This document shows, one piece after another, positions 8,881 through 17,757 of a stretch of 35,692 nucleotides of DNA. The position numbers and the translations under genes were made by a program. Source of the stretch: Rhodanobacter sp. UBA5168 (GTDB lineage Bacteria > Pseudomonadota > Gammaproteobacteria > Xanthomonadales > Rhodanobacteraceae); assembly GCA_002413455.1 (NCBI GenBank), contig DHXA01000101.1, positions 13,906 through 49,597 on the forward strand, in the 5' to 3' direction. Within the stretch, counting starts at the first letter, position 1. Each line of letters opens with the position of its first letter. The notes under the pieces were generated by a model, which saw only the letters and a list, made by a program, of their open reading frames with translations, had not been told where the DNA came from and did not search any database.

Positions 8881-11138
8881 ACGCGAACGCGGCATGGGCG
8901 AATCCGCAGCTGGCAGCGCAGGTGTTGCGCAGCCGCCGCGACGGCTGCAGCGAAATCGCGCTGCGGGTTGAGTCGTTGCACGACCCCCGCCGGGTCCTGT
9001 GGCTGGAGCAACGCATCCATGCGCTGCCCGGCGTCCACCGCGTCGGCATCGACCGCACCGCACGCTGCGTGCGGATCGTGTGGGACACGCAGCGCACCTC
9101 GCTGCCCACCCTGCTCGACAACTTCGCCGCCGCGAACTGCCCGGCGCAACCGCTGCAGCGCGACAGCATCGACGACGCCCGCTCGCACGAGCAGCACGAT
9201 GCGCTGAAGCGCCTGCTGGTCGCCGGCATGTGCGCGATGCAGGTGATGACGTACGCCTTCGTGATCTACATCGGCGTGGTCGATTTCGTCGACTTCAGCA
9301 CGCGCAACCTGTTCCGCTGGCTCGGCCTGATCACCACCGTGCCGCTGGTGTTCTATTCGGCGCAACCGTTCTTCGCCGGCGCCTTCCGCGAGCTGCGTGA
9401 ACGCCGGCTCGGCATCAACCTGCCGGTGGCGCTGGCGGTGGCGGCGGTGTTCCTCGCCAGCACGCTGAACACCTTGCGCGGCAGTGGCGAGATCTACTTC
9501 GATTCGGTGAGCATGTTCGTGTTCCTGCTGCTCGGCGCACGCTACCTCGAGCTGCGTTCGCGCCATCGCAGCGGCGCGCTGGGCGACGCGATGATCGATG
9601 CATCGCCCCTGCTGGCGCAGCGGCGGCACGCCGATGGTGCGCTGGAAACCGTCGCCGCGATCACCCTCCTGCGCGGCGATCGCGTGCACATCGCCGAGGG
9701 CGCCACGGTACCGGCGGATGGCGTGCTGGAAAGTGCGGAGGCACAGGTGGATGAAGCGCTGCTGTCGGGCGAATCCCGCCCGGTGCAGCGCCGGTGTGGC
9801 GAACGGTTGATGGCGGGCAGCGTACTGCTGTCCAGCCCCGCCGACATGCGCGTGGAGCAAAGCGGCGACACCACCACGGTGGCGCGGCTGGGCGCGCTGG
9901 CCAGCCGCGCACGACAGGCACGCACATTGATCGCCGGCAGCGACCGCGAGATCGGCCGCTTCGTCGCCCGGGTGCTGCTGTTGACCGTGTTTACGGCGCT
10001 GGGCTGGCTGCTGGTCGAGCCTGCCCGCGCGTTCGAGGCGGCGGTGGCGGTGCTGGTGGTGGCCTGCCCTTGTGCGTTCGCATTGACCCGTCCAGCCACA
10101 CTGACCCGTGCGCTCGGCGTGCTGGCTGCTCGCGGCGTACTCGTCACCGACGGCGCCGCCCTGACCACGCTGGCGAGGGTGGACCACGCGCTGTTCGACA
10201 AGACCGGCACACTGAGCGTGCCGCGCCTGGACCGGCGCGCTGTCGTCCCGCTGCGCGGCGATACGCCGGAACAGGTCCTGCAACTGGCCGCCGCGCTGGC
10301 ACACGAAAGTTCTCACCCGCTGGCCCGTGCGCTGGCCGACGTGGCGCGTGAACATGCGCAGCCATGGCGCGCACAGTCCGTGCAGGTCAGCGCCAGTGCC
10401 GGCATCAGCGGGCAGATCGACGGCCGCCTGCTTCGTCTGGGCCGCGCCGATTTTGCGCTCGCCGCCAGCGGCCAGCCGGTAACCGCCGCGACGGCCGAGG
10501 CCTTGATGCTGGCCGATGCGCAGGGCGCCATCGCGGCGTTTTACCTGGACGAACAACCGCGCCAGGATGCGCGCCACATGCTCGACACGCTGCGCGCCGA
10601 TGGCATCACGCCGGTGATCGCCAGCGGCGATACGGCAGCGCGCGTTGCCGCGCTGGCCCGCCGTCTGGGTGTCGACGACTGGCGCGCGCGCCAGTCGCCC
10701 GCCGACAAGCTTGAGCGGCTGCTGGCGGCTCGCCGCAACGGCCACCTTACGCTGGCTGTCGGCGACGGCAGCAACGACGCGCCGATACTGGCCGGCGCCG
10801 ACGTTTCCGCCGCGCTGGCCTCCGGTACCGAACTGGCCCAGGCGCACGCCGACCTGCTGTTGCTGGATGGACGTCTGGACGGCCTTGTCGATGCGCGCGT
10901 GATCGCCCGCCAGGTGCAACAGGTGATGACCCAGAGCCGGCGCTGGGCGCTGCTGTACAACCTGTGCGCCGTGCCGTTCGCCGCATTCGGCTTTGTGCCG
11001 CCGTGGCTTGCCGGCATCGGCATGTCGCTGAGCTCGCTGGTGGTGGTGCTCAACGCGTTGCGCGTCGGCCGCCACACCGCATCCGACCGTCCGGACGCTG
11101 CTCTTCCGGTGTCGCGCCCGCGCGAGCTGCGCGCATGA
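8877..11138 (+). CDS. ccoI: cbb3-associated copper P1B-type ATPase
   Basis: CcoI (FixI) is the copper pump that supplies CuB to the cbb3 oxidase. The 753-residue protein has the P1B layout: about two plus two helices before the actuator loop, the dephosphorylation loop LLSGES, the metal-transit CPC at 397-399 (VVACPCAFALTRP), the phosphorylated Asp in DKTGT at 441, the SHP nucleotide motif near 479-481 and GDGSNDAP at 629-636. The N-terminus is unusual: the Cys-rich domain found in most CcoI proteins is absent, and the heavy-metal-associated domain keeps its LPGV fold motif but has lost the CxxC, reading VESLHDPRRVLWLEQRI where relatives have a Cys-x-x-Cys. It overlaps the preceding ORF and ccoS by ATGA at both ends. 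The pump core looks fully functional. Confidence 0.95.
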   Translation: MNANAAWANPQLAAQVLRSRRDGCSEIALRVESLHDPRRVLWLEQRIHALPGVHRVGIDRTARCVRIVWDTQRTSLPTLLDNFAAANCPAQPLQRDSIDDARSHEQHDALKRLLVAGMCAMQVMTYAFVIYIGVVDFVDFSTRNLFRWLGLITTVPLVFYSAQPFFAGAFRELRERRLGINLPVALAVAAVFLASTLNTLRGSGEIYFDSVSMFVFLLLGARYLELRSRHRSGALGDAMIDASPLLAQRRHADGALETVAAITLLRGDRVHIAEGATVPADGVLESAEAQVDEALLSGESRPVQRRCGERLMAGSVLLSSPADMRVEQSGDTTTVARLGALASRARQARTLIAGSDREIGRFVARVLLLTVFTALGWLLVEPARAFEAAVAVLVVACPCAFALTRPATLTRALGVLAARGVLVTDGAALTTLARVDHALFDKTGTLSVPRLDRRAVVPLRGDTPEQVLQLAAALAHESSHPLARALADVAREHAQPWRAQSVQVSASAGISGQIDGRLLRLGRADFALAASGQPVTAATAEALMLADAQGAIAAFYLDEQPRQDARHMLDTLRADGITPVIASGDTAARVAALARRLGVDDWRARQSPADKLERLLAARRNGHLTLAVGDGSNDAPILAGADVSAALASGTELAQAHADLLLLDGRLDGLVDARVIARQVQQVMTQSRRWALLYNLCAVPFAAFGFVPPWLAGIGMSLSSLVVVLNALRVGRHTASDRPDAALPVSRPRELRA

Positions 11139-11323
11139 ACATCCTGCTGGTGTTGATTCCGGTCACGGTACTGGTGCTGCTGGTGGCGGTGGGGCTGTTC
11201 TTCTGGGCGGTGAACCACCAGCAGTTCGATGACCTGGACAGTCCCGCGATGCTGCCATTGCTGGACCAGCCGGCAGCGGAAAAGCCGGCCGCCAGGCCAT
11301 CGCAAGAACCGCCCGCCGGTTGA
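11135..11323 (+). CDS. ccoS: cbb3 oxidase maturation protein CcoS
   Basis: CcoS is a small membrane protein needed for haem b and CuB incorporation into CcoN. The 62-residue product has one N-terminal helix (about residues 3-27) and the family signature FFWAVNHQQFDDLDSPA just after it, followed by a short Pro/Ala/Glu tail. The start overlaps ccoI as ATGA, and this is the last gene of the operon. It ends 19 bp from the end of the convergent acetyl-CoA hydrolase gene. No obvious hairpin with T-run separates the two. No ccoG or hemN is found nearby. Confidence 0.93.
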   Translation: MNILLVLIPVTVLVLLVAVGLFFWAVNHQQFDDLDSPAMLPLLDQPAAEKPAARPSQEPPAG

Positions 11324-11342
11324 GAAAGTCGCCGCCGGGTTT

Positions 11343-13298
11343 CTACGATCTCCGGCGCAACGCGGCCTGCAGCAGCCGTTGCTGAAGCCGGTCGGACCAT
11401 CGGCCCGGCGCACTGAATCCCATCCGCGCAAGCGCCTCGTACTCTCCCGTCACCGGCGCGCCGGGACGAAGCGCCGCGCGCAGCAGCCGCAGCCTGCCGC
11501 GCCAGTTGCTGCTGCCGGCCTTCAACCAGTTCAGCGCCGGCAGCAGGCGCTGCTCGACCTCGGTGAAATCACTGCCGAACGGAAACTTCGGTAGCAGGCC
11601 GTTCTGCTGGAACGGGATCAATGCCTCGCGCAGATAACGCGGACGATGTTTGCGCCAGCCCGCGGGTATCACGAAATCCGCGGCCAGCTTGCCGTGCGCC
11701 TTCGCCTGGGCGCACAACGCATCGAGAAAGCGCGCGTCGCTGATCGCCAGCATCGCCTCGATGCACTCGCTGTCGCTCTTGCCGCGCAGGTCGGCGACGC
11801 CGTATTCGGTCACGTAGATGTCGCGCAGATGGCGCGGAATGGTGGTCTGCGCGTAGTTCCAGTGGATATTGCTTTCGATGCCGCCGCGAACCTGCCGGGT
11901 GGCGCGCAGCAGCAGTACCGAGCGACCATCCGGCAATTCGTGCGCCATCGACACGAAGTTGTACTGGCCGCCGACACCGCTGACCACCGCACCGTCGTCC
12001 AGCGTGTCGGACGCCGCTGCACCGAGCAGGGTCGCCATCATGCAGGTGTTGAAGAAACGCGCACCGCGCCGCTGCAGCATCGCCAGCGCCTGGTGATCGC
12101 CATACAGCTGGTTGACGTTGGACACCGCGCACATGTCGATCGCATCGGGATCGGCCGCCTCGGTGGCATCGAGCCATTCGTACAGTTCGCGCGAGCCCAG
12201 GAAAAACGCTCCGCGCAGGTAGTGTCCGCCGGGCACATCGGCCGCCAGCCGGCCGGCGGCCGAGGCGCGTTCGAGCGCCAGGTTGTCCCAGCTGCGCCGC
12301 TTCAGGATGCCGCCACGCTGCAGATGCATGAAGCCGTCCATCACCATTTCGCTGGCGCCGTACAGGCCGGTGTCGAACGCCGCCAGGCCGCCCATCCATC
12401 CGGCGAGCGCGTGCGTGGCACCGCCGCGGTCCAGCGCCACCAGCGCGCGCCGCCACATGGTGTTGTCCTGCTGGCGCAGCAGCAGCGCCTTGACCAGTGC
12501 GTCGGAGAGCGCGCCGATGCCGACCTGCAGGCAGCCACCATCCTTGACCAGCGCACTGGCATGCAACCCCAGCGCGTATTCGGCCAGGTCGACGGGCGAC
12601 CGCGGCAGCGCGAACAGCGGCGGCGAAGTTTCCGGACGCAGCTCGACATCGAAATAAGCTTCCGACACCTCGGCATTGCCGCTCAGGTACGGCAGGTCCG
12701 GATGCACCACCGCCACGCACATCGGCCGTTGCTTGCCGGCGAGCTGCACCTGGCGCAGGAAATCAAGGGTCAGGTCGGGGTTGCACGACAGGCTGTAGCG
12801 CACGCCCTCGGGCCCTTCGCGACGCGCCACCAGTTGCACCAGCACATTGATGTCCTGCACCACCAGATCGCGGGCGACGTGGGTGTAGTTCTGACTGATG
12901 TAGCTGCGCTGCGCGCTGCCCGAATGCAGCAGCGTGCCGGATTGCAGGTAGAACTCGTGCACCTCGACATTCGGCGGCAACGCGTCGTGCGCCTGATCGA
13001 GCGCGTACTGCGGATCGACCTGATCGGCGCCGAAGTGACGCTCGAGGAACGGCCCGAGAAAACGCTGCTCCAGCCCCGGCGCCGGTTTTGGCCGGGTCAG
13101 CGACAGCGCGGTGTACAGGCGCAGCGAGCGGTTGCCATCGGCGCCGGTGAGCCGATATAGCGCGTTGAGCAGCCCATGCGGCTTGCCCAAACCCAGCGGC
13201 GCGGCAATGCGCAGGTCCGGCCCCAATTCTTCGGCAAGGAAATGCGCGCAGGCATCGGTGTCGGTATATCGGTGCTCGATCGGCATGCGAAAGATCAT
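11343..13298 (-). CDS. acetyl-CoA hydrolase/transferase family protein
   Basis: A large (about 651 residues) member of the acetyl-CoA hydrolase/CoA-transferase family (COG0427), which moves or releases CoA from acetyl-CoA and related short acyl-CoAs. Family features are SQNYTHVARDL, LQVGIGALSDALV, GLYGASEMVMDGFMHL, and the C-terminal domain stretch VVSGVGGQYNFVSMAHEL with a likely catalytic Glu within ATRQVRGGIESNI or EYGVADLRGKSD. At 651 residues it is longer than the ~500-residue enzymes such as yeast Ach1, as in several gammaproteobacterial homologues. Start: ATG at 13298 (MIFRMPIEHRY) or the nearby ATG at 13286; neither has a clear Shine-Dalgarno, and the frame upstream lacks homology. 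It is divergent from the phospholipase D gene across a 54-bp gap. Exact substrate not determined. Confidence 0.88.
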   Translation of the reverse strand: MIFRMPIEHRYTDTDACAHFLAEELGPDLRIAAPLGLGKPHGLLNALYRLTGADGNRSLRLYTALSLTRPKPAPGLEQRFLGPFLERHFGADQVDPQYALDQAHDALPPNVEVHEFYLQSGTLLHSGSAQRSYISQNYTHVARDLVVQDINVLVQLVARREGPEGVRYSLSCNPDLTLDFLRQVQLAGKQRPMCVAVVHPDLPYLSGNAEVSEAYFDVELRPETSPPLFALPRSPVDLAEYALGLHASALVKDGGCLQVGIGALSDALVKALLLRQQDNTMWRRALVALDRGGATHALAGWMGGLAAFDTGLYGASEMVMDGFMHLQRGGILKRRSWDNLALERASAAGRLAADVPGGHYLRGAFFLGSRELYEWLDATEAADPDAIDMCAVSNVNQLYGDHQALAMLQRRGARFFNTCMMATLLGAAASDTLDDGAVVSGVGGQYNFVSMAHELPDGRSVLLLRATRQVRGGIESNIHWNYAQTTIPRHLRDIYVTEYGVADLRGKSDSECIEAMLAISDARFLDALCAQAKAHGKLAADFVIPAGWRKHRPRYLREALIPFQQNGLLPKFPFGSDFTEVEQRLLPALNWLKAGSSNWRGRLRLLRAALRPGAPVTGEYEALARMGFSAPGRWSDRLQQRLLQAALRRRS

Positions 13299-13352
13299 GC
13301 CAGAAGCTTGCCAAAGACAGCATGCGAACAAGGCATCGCCTAAACTCGGACC

Positions 13353-14804
13353 ATGCCCACGCCATTGATCCCATCCACACCGAGTCGCCTGCTGGCGGAA
13401 CAGGCGCTGAGCCGCACCGCCGGTGCGCCTCTGTTGAACGGCAACGCCGTGGAATTGCTGATCGATGCCGCCGCCCATTACGACGCGTGGCTGGCAGCGA
13501 TTCGCGGCGCGCGGCAGCGCGTACTGCTGGAGAGCTACATCATTCGCGACGACGAGGTCGGCCGGATGTTTCGTGATGCGCTGGTGGAGCGCGCCCAGGC
13601 TGGTGTGTTTGTCGCGGTGGTGGCCGACTGGGTCGGTTGCCTGGGCCAGTCACGCAACTCGTTCTGGGCACCCTTGCGCGCCGCTGGCGGTGAGGTGCGC
13701 GTGTTCAATCCGCCCCAGCTGGGACAACCGTTCGGATGGATCAGCCGTGACCATCGCAAGCTGCTGGTGGTCGATGGCCTGCTCGGCTTCCTGTCCGGTG
13801 TGTGCATCAGTGCGAAATGGCTGGGCGACCCGAGCCGTGACGTGCCGCCATGGCGCGACACCGGCGTGGCCCTGCGCGGGCCGGCCGTGGCCGAGCTGGA
13901 AGCCGCCTTTGCGCAAAGCTGGAACGAAACCGGTGTCGCCCTGCGGCAGTTTGTGCCCCTGCCGGAGCCTGCCATACCGGCCGGCGACATCTCGCTGCGG
14001 CTGATCGCCACCCAGCCGGCCACGGCCGGCATGTACCGACTCGATCAGCTGATCGCCGCGATGGCGCGCAAGACGCTGTGGCTCACCGACGCCTATTTCG
14101 TGGGCATTGCACCCTACGTGCAGGCGCTGGTGGCAGCTGCGCGCGATGACGTGGACGTGCGTTTGCTGGTGCCCGGCAGCAGCGACATTCCGGCGGTGGC
14201 CAGCATGTCGCGTTCGGGCTATCGACCGCTGCTGAAAGCCGGCATCCGCGTGTTCGAATGGAACGGCTCGATGCTGCATGCCAAGACCGCGGTCGCCGAC
14301 GGGCAATGGGCGCGGGTCGGTTCGTCCAACCTGAACATCGCCAGCTGGCTGAGCAACCGCGAACTCGACGTGGCAGTCGAGGACGCCGGTTTCGCCGGCC
14401 AGCTCGCCGCGCAGTACGAACGCGATCTCGACAACGCCACCGAGATCGTGCTTGCCCCGCGCCGGCATGGCAGCAGCGAACGGGTGCGCAGCAGCCAGGA
14501 ACGGCCGCGGATGCGTCGCGGCGGCGGCAGCTCCGGCCGAACCGCCGCCGGCGCGCTGCGCATCGCCAACAACGTCGGCGCGGTGCTGACCAACCGACGC
14601 GTGCTCGGCGACACCTCGAGCGGGCCGCTGTTCATCGGCACGTTGATACTGGTAGTGCTGGCATTGATCGCGATCCTGTGGCCGGCGTGGATCGGCTGGC
14701 CGTTCGGCATGGTGGCGGGCTGGTTTGCGCTCAACCTGGGCATCCGCGCCTGGCGCGTGCGCAGGCGTCGCTGGCGCAATTTGCGTGAAGCGGAAGACGA
14801 CTGA
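13353..14804 (+). CDS. phospholipase D-type protein (cardiolipin synthase-like) with C-terminal membrane helices
   Basis: A 483-residue protein with two phospholipase D HKD motifs, H134-R-K136 to D141 in RDHRKLLVVDG and H309-A-K311 to D316 in MLHAKTAVADG, the latter followed by VGSSNLN. This is the arrangement of cardiolipin synthases (ClsB type), which join phosphatidyl groups to make cardiolipin. Unlike ClsA, there is no N-terminal membrane anchor; instead, after an Arg-rich linker (about 375-390), two hydrophobic segments lie near residues 425-466 and the protein ends in a basic tail. The start ATG has only a weak GGA upstream; a TAAACT box ends 6 bp before it, consistent with a leaderless transcript. 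Reaction specificity (cardiolipin synthase versus other lipid transfer) is an inference. Confidence 0.9.
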   Translation: MPTPLIPSTPSRLLAEQALSRTAGAPLLNGNAVELLIDAAAHYDAWLAAIRGARQRVLLESYIIRDDEVGRMFRDALVERAQAGVFVAVVADWVGCLGQSRNSFWAPLRAAGGEVRVFNPPQLGQPFGWISRDHRKLLVVDGLLGFLSGVCISAKWLGDPSRDVPPWRDTGVALRGPAVAELEAAFAQSWNETGVALRQFVPLPEPAIPAGDISLRLIATQPATAGMYRLDQLIAAMARKTLWLTDAYFVGIAPYVQALVAAARDDVDVRLLVPGSSDIPAVASMSRSGYRPLLKAGIRVFEWNGSMLHAKTAVADGQWARVGSSNLNIASWLSNRELDVAVEDAGFAGQLAAQYERDLDNATEIVLAPRRHGSSERVRSSQERPRMRRGGGSSGRTAAGALRIANNVGAVLTNRRVLGDTSSGPLFIGTLILVVLALIAILWPAWIGWPFGMVAGWFALNLGIRAWRVRRRRWRNLREAEDD

Positions 14805-14901
14805 GCGTCGCGACAACGCTTGATGTTCCGCCTGCACTTCAACCGTCAAGCGGATGTTTTCACACAATTTGATTGCCTCTGCGTGCTAGGCTCCCGCCCT
14901 T

Positions 14902-16251
14902 ATGCACGCGCCGTTCGACGACACCACGCCTCGCCACGTCCTGACCCCCAGCTCGCTCAACCGGCTGGTGCGCGACCTGCTGGGCGACGCGCTGCCGCAG
15001 GTGTGGATCGAGGGTGAGCTGTCGAACGTGGCGAAACCCGGCTCCGGGCATCTGTACTTCACCCTGAAGGACAGCGGCGCGCAGGTGCGTTGCGCGATGT
15101 TCAAGCTGAAGGCCTCCGCGCTGCGCTTCCGCCCGGTCGACGGCATGCAGGTGCTGCTGCGTGCGAAGGTCGGCCTGTACGAGCCGCGCGGCGAATTCCA
15201 GCTGATCGCCGAATACATGGAGCCGGCCGGCGAAGGCGCCCTGCAGCGCGAGTTCGAACAGCTCAAGGCGAGGCTCGCTGCGGAAGGGCTGTTCGAACCC
15301 CATCGCAAGCGCACCCTGCCCGGCTATCCGCGGCGCATCGGCGTGATCACCTCGGCCACCGGTGCGGCCGTGCGCGACGTGCTGAGCGTGCTGGCGCGGC
15401 GCTGGCCGCTGGCCGACGTCGAGATATTGCCGGTGCCGGTGCAGGGCCGCGAGGCACCGCCGGCGATTGTCGCGATGCTCAACAAGGCATCCACCAGCGG
15501 CCGCTACGACGTACTGCTGCTGACCCGCGGCGGCGGCTCGCTGGAAGACCTGTGGGCATTCAACGAGGAAGCGGTGGCGCGGGCCATCCATGCCAGCGCG
15601 GTACCCGTGGTTTCCGCCGTCGGTCACGAGATCGACTTCAGCATCGCCGACTTTGTCGCCGACCTGCGTGCACCCACACCGTCGGCCGCGGCCGAATTGC
15701 TGGTGCCCGATGCGGTAGCGATCGGCCGTCATCTGCAGCAGCTGCAACAACGCATGCTTACCTTGCAGCAGCGTCAGCTGCAGGCACAGTCGCAACGGCT
15801 CGACCACCTGCTGGCCCGGTTGCAGACCCAGCGGCCGCAGGCGCGCCTGCAACACGACCACGAACGACTGCTGCATCTGCAGCGTCGTTTGACTGCCGTA
15901 CTGCGCGAACAAAGCCAGCTTCGCCACACCCGGCTGGAACGGCTGCATGCGCGACTGCTGGCGCAACACCCGCGCGCACGGCTACCATTGCTCAGCCGCC
16001 GGCTCGCCGAACAGAATCTGCGCCTGCGCCGCGCGATCATGCACGTGCTCGAACGCCAGCAGATCAACTTGCGCCATGCCGGCCATGCACTGCACGCGGT
16101 GAGCCCGCTGGCCACGCTGGAGCGCGGCTACGCCATCGTGTTCGACGCCAATGGCCAGGTGCTGCGTTCGGCAAAGCATGTCGCCGTCGGTACGCCCTTG
16201 CGCGCCCGCCTCGCCGATGGCGAACTGCCGCTGCGCGTCAGCGAAGACTGA
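14902..16251 (+). CDS. xseA: exodeoxyribonuclease VII large subunit
   Basis: XseA is the catalytic subunit of exonuclease VII, which degrades single-stranded DNA in both directions and acts in mismatch repair and damage processing. The 449-residue product has an N-terminal OB-fold (about residues 10-105, with VWIEGELSNVAKPGSGHLYFTL), the catalytic domain with PRRIGVITSATGAAVRD and RGGGSLEDLWAFN, and VGHEIDFSIADFVADLRAPT. A Gln/Arg/Leu-rich coiled-coil follows (about 275-385) and then a short C-terminal beta segment ending in LERGYAIV. Length matches E. coli XseA (456). No Shine-Dalgarno precedes the ATG; TAGGCT at 14888-14893 may be a -10 box very near the start. The xseB partner is not in this window. 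Confidence 0.97.
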   Translation: MHAPFDDTTPRHVLTPSSLNRLVRDLLGDALPQVWIEGELSNVAKPGSGHLYFTLKDSGAQVRCAMFKLKASALRFRPVDGMQVLLRAKVGLYEPRGEFQLIAEYMEPAGEGALQREFEQLKARLAAEGLFEPHRKRTLPGYPRRIGVITSATGAAVRDVLSVLARRWPLADVEILPVPVQGREAPPAIVAMLNKASTSGRYDVLLLTRGGGSLEDLWAFNEEAVARAIHASAVPVVSAVGHEIDFSIADFVADLRAPTPSAAAELLVPDAVAIGRHLQQLQQRMLTLQQRQLQAQSQRLDHLLARLQTQRPQARLQHDHERLLHLQRRLTAVLREQSQLRHTRLERLHARLLAQHPRARLPLLSRRLAEQNLRLRRAIMHVLERQQINLRHAGHALHAVSPLATLERGYAIVFDANGQVLRSAKHVAVGTPLRARLADGELPLRVSED

Positions 16252-16296
16252 GCGGCTCACGTTCGCTGAACATCGAGCGCATTTATGCTTGATGCG

Positions 16297-17748
16297 ATGC
16301 CATCAACGACGAATGCCATGCTCAGGAAAAGCTACCCCTACTATCTCGCCAACCAGCCGCAGCAGCCGAACACCGATCTGGCCGTGCTGGACAAGTACAG
16401 CGGCAAGATCGCCACCCGGGTCGCGGTACCGGATGCAAAGGCCGTCGAAAAGGCCATTGCCGCGGCAGTCAAGGCCACCGTGCCGATGCGCAACTTCAAG
16501 CCCTGGGCACGCCAGGCCGTGCTGCAGCACTGCGCGCAGCGTTTCGCCGAACGCCGCGACGAACTGGCCGAGGCGTTGTGCATCGAGGCCGGCAAGCCGA
16601 TCAGGGACTCCGCCGGCGAGGTGACCCGGCTGATCGAGACCTTCCGCATCGCCGCGGAAGAAGCCGTGCGCATCAACGGCGAGACGCTGAACCTGGAACT
16701 GGCCAGCCGTCTGGACGGCTATCACGGATACACCAGGCGCGTGCCGCTGGGGCCGGTGTCGTTCATCACGCCGTTCAATTTTCCGCTGAACCTGGTCGCG
16801 CACAAGGTGGCGCCGGCGATCGCGGCCGGCTGTCCGTTCGTGCTGAAGCCGGCGGAGAAGACTCCGATCGGCGCGCTGATCATCGGCGAGGTGCTGGCCG
16901 AAACCGACCTGCCGAAAGGCGCGTTCTCGATCCTTACGCTCGACGGCAAGCACGCCGCGCCGCTGGTCGAGGACGAGCGCTTCAAACTGCTGTCATTCAC
17001 CGGCGGCCAAGTCGGCTGGGAGCTGAAGGCCCGCGCCGGCCGCAAGAAGGTCGTGCTGGAGCTGGGCGGCAACGCGGCCTGCATCGTCGATGCCGACCAG
17101 GGTCCGCATCTGGATCGGGTAGTCGAGCGGCTGGTGTTCGGCGCGTTCTACCAGTCCGGCCAGAGCTGCATCGGCGTGCAGCGCATCTACGCGCATGCCG
17201 ACGTCTACGATGCGCTGAAAAGGAAACTGGTCGCGGCCACGAAAAAGCTCAAGGCCGGCGATCCGAAGAAGAAGGACGTGTTCCTCGGCCCGATGATCGA
17301 CGAAGCCGCGGCCGAGCGCCTGCACGGCTGGATCGTCGAGGCGAAGAAGGCCGGCGGCAGGGTATTGTGCGGCGGCAGGCGCGACGGCAACATGCTTGAA
17401 GCGACGCTGATGGAGAACGTGCCGGTCGACGCGAAGGCGAACCGCATGGAGGCATTCGGCCCGTTCGCCCTGCTTGCGCCGTTCGTAAAATTCGACGATG
17501 CCGTCGCGATGGTCAACGACTCCGACTTCGGCCTGCAGGCTGGCGTCTTCACCGACAGCCTCGACCACGCGATGCGCGCATGGAACGAACTGGAACAGGG
17601 CGGCGTGATCGTCAACGACATTCCCAGCTTCCGCGTCGACAACATGCCGTACGGCGGCATCAAGCTGTCGGGACTGGGCCGCGAAGGCGTCCGCTACGCG
17701 ATCGAGGACATGACCGAGGTGCGGCTGATGGTGATGCGCCAATCGTGA
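16297..17748 (+). CDS. NAD(P)-dependent aldehyde dehydrogenase
   Basis: A class-3-fold aldehyde dehydrogenase superfamily member (about 483 residues) that oxidises an aldehyde to its acid. Active-site Cys is in GQSCIGVQRI, the general-base Glu in LELGGNAA, the cofactor/substrate Asn in PFNFPLN, and the C-terminal PYGGIKLSGLGREG is typical. It resembles the lactaldehyde/phosphonoacetaldehyde/sulfolactaldehyde dehydrogenase branch (PVSFITPFNFPLN, ANRMEAFGP), but the substrate cannot be read from sequence. Start is uncertain: candidates are ATG 16285, 16297 and 16318. A TATGCT box at 16284-16289 overlaps the first, so I prefer 16297, which would be leaderless; 16318 (MLRKSYPYYLAN) is also plausible. 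It is followed by the convergent AraC gene after 9 bp. Confidence 0.93.
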   Translation: MPSTTNAMLRKSYPYYLANQPQQPNTDLAVLDKYSGKIATRVAVPDAKAVEKAIAAAVKATVPMRNFKPWARQAVLQHCAQRFAERRDELAEALCIEAGKPIRDSAGEVTRLIETFRIAAEEAVRINGETLNLELASRLDGYHGYTRRVPLGPVSFITPFNFPLNLVAHKVAPAIAAGCPFVLKPAEKTPIGALIIGEVLAETDLPKGAFSILTLDGKHAAPLVEDERFKLLSFTGGQVGWELKARAGRKKVVLELGGNAACIVDADQGPHLDRVVERLVFGAFYQSGQSCIGVQRIYAHADVYDALKRKLVAATKKLKAGDPKKKDVFLGPMIDEAAAERLHGWIVEAKKAGGRVLCGGRRDGNMLEATLMENVPVDAKANRMEAFGPFALLAPFVKFDDAVAMVNDSDFGLQAGVFTDSLDHAMRAWNELEQGGVIVNDIPSFRVDNMPYGGIKLSGLGREGVRYAIEDMTEVRLMVMRQS

Positions 17749-17757
17749 ATCGAGCGC

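Noticed and set aside
8388..11075. 895-codon open frame antisense to ccoI
   Set aside because: Shadow of ccoI codon bias; no recognisable domain.
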